A stretch of 5,690 nt of DNA from Solirubrobacterales bacterium (GTDB lineage: Bacteria; Actinomycetota; Thermoleophilia; Solirubrobacterales; Solirubrobacteraceae): assembly GCA_025963955.1 (NCBI GenBank), contig JAOPZU010000340.1, forward strand, positions 1 to 5,690, in the 5' to 3' direction. Positions 1 through 4,550 of this stretch are shown piece after piece. The notes below the pieces were generated by a model. It did not search any database and was not told the origin of the DNA. It worked only from the letters and a program-made list of their open reading frames with translations. Every line of letters starts with the position of its first letter. Positions within the stretch are counted from its first letter, which is position 1. Position numbers and translations under genes: made by a program.

Positions 1-12
1 GCCGCCGGCGCA

Positions 13-804
13 TCAGACGGCCGCGGGGCCCGCGGCGCGGCGGGCCCGCCGCTCGGCGCGGACCTTCCTGGCGACGGCTTCGGCGCCCTCCTCGTCCAGC
101 TGCGCGTAGAGCGCACGGATCTCGGCGAAGACCTGGTCGGCGACCGCCTGCTGCTGCCCGCGGTCCGACGGCCCGATCTTCTCGAAGCGGAACGGCGTCC
201 CGTACTGCACGGTCACCTTCGGGAACTGCAGCCGCTTCCAGTTGCGGACCTTCGCGGAGCCGTGGATCGCGACGGGCACGATCGTGGCGCCCGTCTGCAG
301 CGCGAGGCGGCCGATGCCGGGCTTGGCGCTGTCGGCGAGGGCGCCCGACCGCGAGCGTCCGCCCTCGCAGTACATGCAGACCGCGCCGCCGTCCTCGAGG
401 ATCGTCTCCGCCGTGACGAAGACCTCCTCGTCGCGCACGCCGCGCCGCACCGGGAAGACGCCCCCCGGCGAGTAGATGTGGACCATCGGCGGGGTGAAGA
501 GCTGCGACTTGGCCATGAACCGCAGCTTGCGCCGGGTGAACGCCCCGCAGAGGAAGTGGTCCATGAACGAGAAGTGGTTCGGCGCGAGGATGACCGGACC
601 GGACTGCGGGATGTTGTGGGTGCCGATCGACCGGGCGCGTAGCAGCGTGTACGCGTAGAACGAGGTGGCGGTGCGCACGAGCTCGTAGACCCAGTTGGGC
701 GGCTGTGTACGCGAGCGCTCGTGGTAGCGGTCGAAGAACTCCTTCGGGCGCGGGTCCTTGTAGACCTGGTCCTTCATCTTGACGAGCTTCGGATCGGCCC
801 CCAT
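13..804 (-). CDS. PlsC-type 1-acylglycerol-3-phosphate acyltransferase
   Basis: This 263-residue protein belongs to the lysophosphatidic acid acyltransferase family (PlsC/LPLAT), which transfers an acyl chain to sn-2 of 1-acylglycerol-3-phosphate to give phosphatidic acid at the cytoplasmic membrane face. The family blocks are all visible in order: the catalytic H-x4-D motif (H77 and D82 in NHFSFMD), the substrate-phosphate block FPVRRG (117-122), the EGGRSRSG block (147-154) and the VPVA block (177-180). There is no long membrane segment. The Arg-rich tail (about 241-263) could aid membrane contact, which is inference. The ATG at 802-804 lies 12 bp after the glpK stop. An AGGA (815-818) that overlaps that stop is the only ribosome-site candidate, with a 10-nt spacer, so translational coupling to glpK is likely. 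The acyl acceptor cannot be fixed from sequence: glycerol-3-phosphate or another lysolipid remains possible. Confidence 0.9.
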   Translation of the reverse strand: MGADPKLVKMKDQVYKDPRPKEFFDRYHERSRTQPPNWVYELVRTATSFYAYTLLRARSIGTHNIPQSGPVILAPNHFSFMDHFLCGAFTRRKLRFMAKSQLFTPPMVHIYSPGGVFPVRRGVRDEEVFVTAETILEDGGAVCMYCEGGRSRSGALADSAKPGIGRLALQTGATIVPVAIHGSAKVRNWKRLQFPKVTVQYGTPFRFEKIGPSDRGQQQAVADQVFAEIRALYAQLDEEGAEAVARKVRAERRARRAAGPAAV

Positions 805-816
805 GGTCCGCGGATC

Positions 817-2295
817 CTACGCCTGGATCCAGCCCCGTGACCTGCCGACCGCGCGCTGCCAGTCGTGCAGGAGGGAAGCCCGTTCGTCCTCGTTCATCCG
901 CGGCTCGTAGCGGGAGCGCTCGCGCCAGTGCTCGACCACGTGCTGCTGCGAGAAGACGCCCGCGCCGACCCCCGCGAGCAGCGCCGCGCCGAGCGCCGTC
1001 GTCTCCGGCACCTCCGGCACGACGACCGGCACGCCGAGGATGTCGGACTGGAACTGCATCAGCCAGGCGTTGGCCGTGGCCCCGCCGTCGGCCTTCAGCT
1101 CGGTCAGTGGCATCCCGGACGCCGCCTCCATCGCCCGGACGGCGTCGACGGTCTGGTAGGCGATCGCCTCGAGCGTCGCCCGCGCGAGATGCGCGCGCCC
1201 GGTTCCCCGGGTCAGCCCGACGATCGTCCCGCGCGCGTACGGATCCCAGTGCGGCGAGCCGAGCCCGGTCAGTGCCGGGACCAGGTAGACGCCGTCGTTG
1301 GAGTCCAGTGATGCGGCGAGCGCCTCGGTGTCGGACGCCTGCTCGATGATGCCCAGGCCGTCCCGCAGCCACTGCACGGCGGCGCCGGTGACGAAGATCG
1401 CGGCTTCGAGCGCGTAGACCGTCCGCTGCCCGATCCCCCAGGCCACCGTGGTCAGCAGGCCGGGCGGCGCGAGCGGCGGCGCCGCGCCCGAGTTCATCAG
1501 GACGAAGGAGCCGGTCCCGTAGGTGTTCTTCCCCATGCCCGGGTCGAGGCAGGCCTGACCGTAGAGCGCCGCCTGCTGATCCCCGGCGACCCCGGCGACC
1601 GGGACCTCGTGGCCGTGCAGCGCCTCGGCCCGGGTCGTGCCGAAGGTCCCGATGGAGGGGAGCACCTCCGGGAGCGAGCGCGGCGGGACGGAGAGCATCG
1701 CGCACAGCTCCTCGTCCCACTCCCCGCGGGCGATGTCGTAGAGCAGCGTCCGCGAGGCGTTGGACCGGTCGGTGACGTGCTCGCCCGTGAGCTTGAAGGT
1801 GATCCAGCTGTCGATCGTCCCGAAGACCGCGCGGCCCTCGGCCGCGCGCTGCGCCAGGCCGTCGACGTTGCGCAGCAGCCACTCGATCTTCGTGCCGGAG
1901 AAGTACGGGTCCAGGACCAGGCCCGTCCGCGTGCGGACCATCGCCTCGTGGCCGTGGAGGCGCAGCTCGTCGCAGCGCCCGGCGGTGCGGCGGTCCTGCC
2001 AGACGAGCGCACGGTGCAGCGGCTCACCCGTGGACGGGTCCCAGACGCAGACCGTCTCGCGCTGGTTCGTGATCCCGACCGCCTGCAGCTCCCCGTGGGC
2101 GACGCCGGCGTCCTCGAGCGCCTCGCCCGCGACGGCGTGGGTGACCGACCAGATCTCCGCGATGTCGTGCTCGACCCAGCCCGGCTTCGGGAAGTGCTGG
2201 GTGAACTCGCGGTAGGCCCGGCCCTGCAGCTCGCCGTCCGTGTCGAAGACGAGGCAGGTCGTGCCGGTGGTCCCCTGGTCGATCGCGAGGATCAT
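817..2295 (-). CDS. glpK: Glycerol kinase
   Basis: GlpK phosphorylates glycerol with ATP to sn-glycerol-3-phosphate in the cytoplasm. The 492-residue length is normal for the family. The N-terminal FGGY domain has the phosphate loop DQGTTGTT (6-13) and the glycerol-contact motif NQRE (R79, E80). Y131 sits in the first FGGY signature YFSGTKIEWL. The catalytic aspartate is D239 in GDQQAAL, matching E. coli D245. The second signature covers about 360-382 (GLTRGTGRAHLARATLEAIA), followed by the nucleotide-site DGGATAN (403-409). The fructose-1,6-bisphosphate loop of E. coli GlpK (GGTR) is not apparent. The histidine that HPr phosphorylates in Firmicutes aligns with A225, so neither classic control is evident. 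AGGG (2304-2307) sits 8 nt before the ATG. No glpF or glpD is present in the window. The gene heads a probable operon with the acyltransferase downstream. Confidence 0.97.
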   Translation of the reverse strand: MILAIDQGTTGTTCLVFDTDGELQGRAYREFTQHFPKPGWVEHDIAEIWSVTHAVAGEALEDAGVAHGELQAVGITNQRETVCVWDPSTGEPLHRALVWQDRRTAGRCDELRLHGHEAMVRTRTGLVLDPYFSGTKIEWLLRNVDGLAQRAAEGRAVFGTIDSWITFKLTGEHVTDRSNASRTLLYDIARGEWDEELCAMLSVPPRSLPEVLPSIGTFGTTRAEALHGHEVPVAGVAGDQQAALYGQACLDPGMGKNTYGTGSFVLMNSGAAPPLAPPGLLTTVAWGIGQRTVYALEAAIFVTGAAVQWLRDGLGIIEQASDTEALAASLDSNDGVYLVPALTGLGSPHWDPYARGTIVGLTRGTGRAHLARATLEAIAYQTVDAVRAMEAASGMPLTELKADGGATANAWLMQFQSDILGVPVVVPEVPETTALGAALLAGVGAGVFSQQHVVEHWRERSRYEPRMNEDERASLLHDWQRAVGRSRGWIQA

Positions 2296-2303
2296 CGACG
2301 CGA

Positions 2304-2307
2304 CCCT
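2304..2307 (-). promoter_or_regulatory. Ribosome binding site of glpK
   Basis: On the minus strand this reads AGGG, 8 nt upstream of the glpK ATG (2293-2295). It is the only purine-rich core at a suitable distance and supports the chosen start. A short inverted repeat (CGGCGCC 2311-2317 with GGCGCCG 2335-2341) lies just upstream and could affect access to it. Confidence 0.5.
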
Positions 2308-2346
2308 ACCCGGCGCCCCCCGCGTTCCGCGCGCGGCGCCGAACGA

Positions 2347-2377
2347 CCGAAGGCCCCGGGGTCAGCGGGGCCTTCGG
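2347..2377. terminator. Perfect 11-bp GC-rich hairpin upstream of glpK
   Basis: The arms CCGAAGGCCCC (2347-2357) and GGGGCCTTCGG (2367-2377) are perfect reverse complements around a 9-nt loop. The shape fits an intrinsic terminator or attenuator stem, but neither strand has a T-run after it, which is common in GC-rich actinobacteria. It ends 51 bp before the glpK start, so it would sit in the glpK leader if transcription starts further upstream. Protein-binding dyad is an alternative. Confidence 0.5.
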
Positions 2378-2389
2378 GGTACAGCTCGG

Positions 2390-2465
2390 GTGGATGGCCG
2401 GGGCTCGTCCGCTGACGGGGCTGTCCCGTCCTCGTCAGCGGAACCCCTCAGCCCCGGCCCTCCAC
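2390..2465. repeat. 76-nt two-stage stem-loop
   Basis: The outer arms 2390-2405 and 2450-2465 pair at 15 of 16 positions, with core GGCCGGGGCT/AGCCCCGGCC and one T-by-C mismatch at 2395/2460. After an asymmetric internal loop (2 nt on the left, 7 nt on the right), the inner arms TCCGCTGACG (2408-2417) and CGTCAGCGGA (2433-2442) pair perfectly. The inner stem extends by GGG/CCT with one G-T pair, leaving a 9-nt apical loop. That G-T is a wobble in plus-strand RNA but becomes a C-A mismatch in minus-strand RNA, a slight hint toward plus-strand transcription. Function is unknown: an RNA element, terminator or DNA dyad are all possible. Confidence 0.6.
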
Positions 2466-2472
2466 GCGATTC

Positions 2473-2525
2473 ATGGCGGCGTCACACGCGGGAGAATCAC
2501 GCCCGGCCAGAAGCCGGACCGCCAT
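2473..2525. repeat. 7-bp closing stem with internal small hairpin
   Basis: ATGGCGG (2473-2479) pairs perfectly with CCGCCAT (2519-2525). The 39-nt interior holds the small hairpin CCGGC-CAGAA-GCCGG (2503-2517) and a possible 3-bp one near 2480-2488, so a branched fold can be drawn. It is not a tRNA: there is no TTCGA arm or 5-bp anticodon stem. The pairing is short enough that chance is a real possibility in such GC-rich DNA. Confidence 0.3.
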
Positions 2526-2563
2526 GTCGCTCGAGCACTGGGTCAGGGCACCCGGGCGACGGA

Positions 2564-2635
2564 TCTGCACGACGCGAGAAGCTGCGACGTCGCAGGAGGA
2601 GACGGCGCTGGCCCCTCGCTGTGGTGTCGTGCAGA
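2564..2635. repeat. Long stem enclosing a 14-bp perfect palindrome
   Basis: TCTGCACGAC (2564-2573) is the exact reverse complement of GTCGTGCAGA (2626-2635). The pairing continues as GCGAG (2574-2578) with CTCGC (2615-2619) across a 6-nt bulge. Inside lies the perfect palindrome CTGCGACGTCGCAG (2582-2595), whose size and symmetry suit a dimeric repressor operator. A structured RNA is the alternative. No bound protein can be named. Confidence 0.5.
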
Positions 2636-2761
2636 ACATGGGACAAAGGTACGGTCGGCGTGCCTCCGCCCCCATCGACAGGCGGTCGGAAGATCGTCAG
2701 GCGTTTTCGCCCCCCGGTCGAAATCCCTGCAAACAGCCGACTTCACGGCCAGACCCCGGAG

Positions 2762-2779
2762 GATCAGCGCCGGCTGATC
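2762..2779. terminator. 7-bp hairpin spanning the glycosyltransferase stop codon
   Basis: GATCAGC (2762-2768) and GCTGATC (2773-2779) are perfect arms around a 4-nt loop. The glycosyltransferase TGA (2764-2766, minus strand) lies inside one arm. It may help end transcription or protect the 3' end, but there is no T-tract and the stem is short. Confidence 0.3.
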
Positions 2780-3456
2780 TCCACCAGGACGAAGTCCTTC
2801 AGCTGCCTGCCGCGGTGCAGGAACCCGCTGAGGGTGCGGCCCGTGGCGCGGTGGGTGAGCTCGAGCTCGACCTCGCCGACGGTGAACCCCGCACGAGCGG
2901 CGTCGACCGTCATCCCGATCTCCATCCCGAAGCGCGGCGCGAACGGGACGACGACGGGCAGCACCGCGCCGCGCATCGCCCGCTGACCGCTGATCGGCGC
3001 GCGCAGGTCCAGGCCGCAGAGCCGCCCGATCGCGCCGTGCGCGTAGCCGACGGCGAGGCCGAAGCCCCCGCCGACCCGCCGCGCGAACGACGCCACGGCC
3101 AGGTCGCACTCGCCGCGGCGGACCGCGTCGACGAGCGCGGGGAGCTGGTGCGCGGTCGCGGCGAGATCGCCGTCGCAGAGCAGCACGACGGGCGGGTCCT
3201 CGACTAGGACGTCCTCGAGGATCCGCTGGGCCGCGAGCGTCGCCACGCCGCCCTTGCCGATGTTGCGCGGGGCGCGCACGTGCTCCACTCCGGCGGCGGC
3301 GGCGACCGCCGGCGTGTCGTCGGTGGAGTGGTCGTCCGCGACGAGGATCCGCGTGTCCGCGCCGAACGCGTCGCGCAGCGCCGCGACGGTGGCGGTCAGC
3401 CGGTCGCCCTCGTTGTAGGCGGTGACGATGACGATGACTCCGGAAGTGGCGTCCAT
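2764..3456 (-). CDS. Family 2 glycosyltransferase (soluble, GT-A fold)
   Basis: This 230-residue protein has the N-terminal nucleotide-sugar-binding pattern of GT2 enzymes: a hydrophobic strand ending in TAYNEGDRL (12-20), then VADDHSTDDTP (39-49) with the paired aspartates D41/D42, and RNIGKGG (64-70). The metal-binding DxD is CDGDL (94-98; D95, D97). SGQRAMRG (156-163) and GMEIGMTVDA (177-186) resemble the acceptor-side and catalytic-acid region. It has no signal peptide or membrane helix, so it is probably cytoplasmic or peripheral. Donor sugar and acceptor cannot be read from sequence; a polyprenol-phosphate, lipid or small-molecule acceptor is possible. The ATG at 3454-3456 has no evident ribosome site, so the start is less certain or the transcript may be leaderless. 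It is transcribed divergently from the biotin carrier gene. Confidence 0.88.
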   Translation of the reverse strand: MDATSGVIVIVTAYNEGDRLTATVAALRDAFGADTRILVADDHSTDDTPAVAAAAGVEHVRAPRNIGKGGVATLAAQRILEDVLVEDPPVVLLCDGDLAATAHQLPALVDAVRRGECDLAVASFARRVGGGFGLAVGYAHGAIGRLCGLDLRAPISGQRAMRGAVLPVVVPFAPRFGMEIGMTVDAARAGFTVGEVELELTHRATGRTLSGFLHRGRQLKDFVLVEISRR

Positions 3457-3529
3457 GGGCGCGGGTATCGTCGCGGATCAGGGGCCGGAGGGTCCGCACA
3501 GTCCGCAGGTCGAGAAGGAGACGCAAGCG
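3457..3529. promoter_or_regulatory. Divergent promoter region, glycosyltransferase / biotin carrier
   Basis: This 73-bp gap separates two divergent starts and must hold at least the rightward promoter, unless that lies inside the glycosyltransferase gene. TATCGT at 3466-3471 fits the TANNNT -10 pattern for rightward transcription, but the -35 region (about 3443-3448) is a poor match. GTCCGCA occurs twice 9 bp apart (3492-3498, 3501-3507) and might be an operator or chance. Confidence 0.3.
3515..3520 (+). promoter_or_regulatory. Ribosome binding site of the biotin carrier gene
   Basis: AAGGAG lies 9 nt before the ATG at 3530. It decides the start: an upstream in-frame ATG at 3422 would overlap the divergent glycosyltransferase gene and add a stretch that looks unlike any biotinyl domain. 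Confidence 0.8.
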
Positions 3530-3742
3530 ATGCCCGACGTCGGCGCCCACATCACGGGGACGGTCTGGAAGGTCGAGTGCAAGGTCGGCGACGTGGTCGC
3601 CGAGGGCGACACGCTCGTCATCCTCGAGTCGATGAAGATGGAGATGCCCGTCGAGAGCGAGGACGCGGGCACCGTGAAGGAGATCCTCTGCGAGGAAGGC
3701 CAGGCCGTGAACGAGGGCGACACCCTGGTGGTCCTCGAGTAG
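3530..3742 (+). CDS. Stand-alone biotinyl carrier protein (TB7.3-like)
   Basis: The whole 70-residue protein is a single biotinyl domain. K36 in LESMKMEMP is the expected site of biotinylation by biotin protein ligase. The M-K-M signature favours biotin over lipoate. The domain's two-fold pseudo-symmetry is clear: GTV...KVGDVVAEGDTLVILE (10-33) mirrors GTV...EEGQAVNEGDTLVVLE (47-70). Biotinyl domains carry carboxyl groups between biotin carboxylase and carboxyltransferase or decarboxylase partners. The closest known type I recall is the ~71-residue mycobacterial TB7.3 (Rv3221c), whose partner is not well defined. No carboxylase or carboxyltransferase subunit is in the window, so the partner must be encoded elsewhere. 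A good ribosome site (3515-3520) supports this start. The crotonase gene follows after 16 bp, probably in the same transcript. Confidence 0.93.
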   Translation: MPDVGAHITGTVWKVECKVGDVVAEGDTLVILESMKMEMPVESEDAGTVKEILCEEGQAVNEGDTLVVLE

Positions 3743-3758
3743 TCAGTATGCGCGCCCT

Positions 3759-4550
3759 ATGCCCGGGCAGCTGAAGGTCGACGAGCCGGCGGACGGGGTC
3801 CGCCGGCTCACCATCTCCAACCCCGCCAAGCGCAACGCGCTCGACCACCCCATCCTGGACGCGATCGCGGCGGCGGTCGGCGCCGCCGCGGGTGACGGCG
3901 TCCGCGCGCTGATCCTCACGGGCGAGGACGGCATGTTCTCCTCGGGCTACGACATCGGGGACATCCCGGCGGACGTCTTCCCGCAGGAGGCGGAGAAGCT
4001 CGTCGCCCACCCGTTCACGAGCGCGCTCGACGCGCTGGACGCGACCGACGTCCCTGTCCTCGGCGTGCTGCCGGGCCACACGATCGGCGGCGGGCTGGAG
4101 CTCGCGCTGGGCTGCGACCTGCGGATCGCCGCCGGCTCGATCAAGCTCGGCATGCCGCCCGCGAAGCTCGGCCTGGTCTACTCGCACACGGGGCTGCGGC
4201 GCTTCATCGACACGGTCGGGGTCGCGCGGACCCGCGAGCTCTTCCTCCTGGCCCGCTACGTCGACGCGTCCGTCGCCGCTGAGTGGGGCCTCGTCAACCG
4301 CGTCGTGGCGGACGACGAGCTCGAGGCCGCCGCCCTGGACTGGGCGACGCAGCTCGCCGCCGGCGCGCCCCTCAGCGTGCAGGGCAACAAGCGGGTCATC
4401 CGCGCGCTGCTGGCCGCCGAGGGCGAGGTCGGCGCCGACGTCGCCGCCGAGCTCATCGCGCTGCGCAAGGCGTGCTTCGCGAGCGAGGACTTCCGGGAGG
4501 GCGTCGCGGCCTTCGGCGAGAAGCGGGCCCCGCGCTGGCAGGGGCGCTAG
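3759..4550 (+). CDS. Crotonase-fold protein, possibly acyl-CoA decarboxylase-like
   Basis: This 263-residue protein is of the enoyl-CoA hydratase/isomerase superfamily. Its oxyanion-hole blocks are FSSGYDI (60-66) and GHTIGGGLELALGCD (106-120), with G111 aligning to G141 of rat mitochondrial hydratase. E114 matches the first catalytic glutamate (rat E144). The second (rat E164) aligns with P134 in GMPPAKLGLVY, so a classical hydratase mechanism is doubtful. Y141 aligns with the active-site tyrosine (Y140) of E. coli methylmalonyl-CoA decarboxylase (ScpB/YgfG), and the C-terminus (SEDFREGVAAFGEKRAP, 242-258) also resembles that enzyme. Substrate is unknown. The ATG at 3759 lacks a clear ribosome site; no other in-frame start occurs between it and the biotin carrier stop region, so coupling to the upstream gene is likely. 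Its TAG overlaps the stop of the convergent gene. Confidence 0.88.
   Translation: MPGQLKVDEPADGVRRLTISNPAKRNALDHPILDAIAAAVGAAAGDGVRALILTGEDGMFSSGYDIGDIPADVFPQEAEKLVAHPFTSALDALDATDVPVLGVLPGHTIGGGLELALGCDLRIAAGSIKLGMPPAKLGLVYSHTGLRRFIDTVGVARTRELFLLARYVDASVAAEWGLVNRVVADDELEAAALDWATQLAAGAPLSVQGNKRVIRALLAAEGEVGADVAAELIALRKACFASEDFREGVAAFGEKRAPRWQGR

Larger units (their letters stand above)
2296..2763. other. 468-bp non-coding gap rich in inverted repeats
   Basis: This gap lies between the stop of the glycosyltransferase gene and the start of glpK, both on the minus strand. Open frames through it are short, Arg-rich and without recognisable domains. GC is about 65-68% in the stretches counted, a little lower than in the flanking genes. 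It holds at least five inverted repeats: 2311-2341, 2347-2377, 2390-2465, 2473-2525 and 2564-2635. The glpK promoter should be here, but no clear -35/-10 pair stands out. A TANNNT-like TACGGT at 2650-2655 (plus strand) has no good -35. The gap may hold a structured 5' leader of glpK, a small RNA gene, operators or terminators; the sequence alone does not decide. Confidence 0.6.

Noticed and set aside
2390..2465. Integron attC-like recombination site
   Set aside because: The size and imperfect symmetry are suggestive, but I saw no GTTRRRY/RYYYAAC core sites and no cassette or integrase is nearby.
2473..2525. tRNA-like or cobalamin-type riboswitch fold
   Set aside because: The 7-bp closing stem looks like an acceptor stem, but there is no T-arm or anticodon stem, and I could not find the conserved boxes of a cobalamin or glycine riboswitch.
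2448..2675. 75-residue open frame on the minus strand in the non-coding gap
   Set aside because: The product is Arg-rich with no recognisable domain or ribosome site, and the frame crosses two of the inverted repeats; long chance frames are common at this GC content.
2641..2700. Promoter in the gap with TACGGT (2650-2655) as -10
   Set aside because: The position 17 bp upstream is a poor -35, and it would drive plus-strand transcription away from glpK; too weak to annotate.
2240..3207. Plus-strand open frames across the glpK start, the gap and the glycosyltransferase gene
   Set aside because: Their translations are low-complexity Arg/Ala/Pro-rich readings of the opposite strand of real genes and contain no family motif.
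3422..3529. Upstream extension of the biotin carrier protein to an ATG at 3422
   Set aside because: It overlaps the divergent glycosyltransferase gene, adds residues foreign to biotinyl domains, and the strong ribosome site points to the ATG at 3530.
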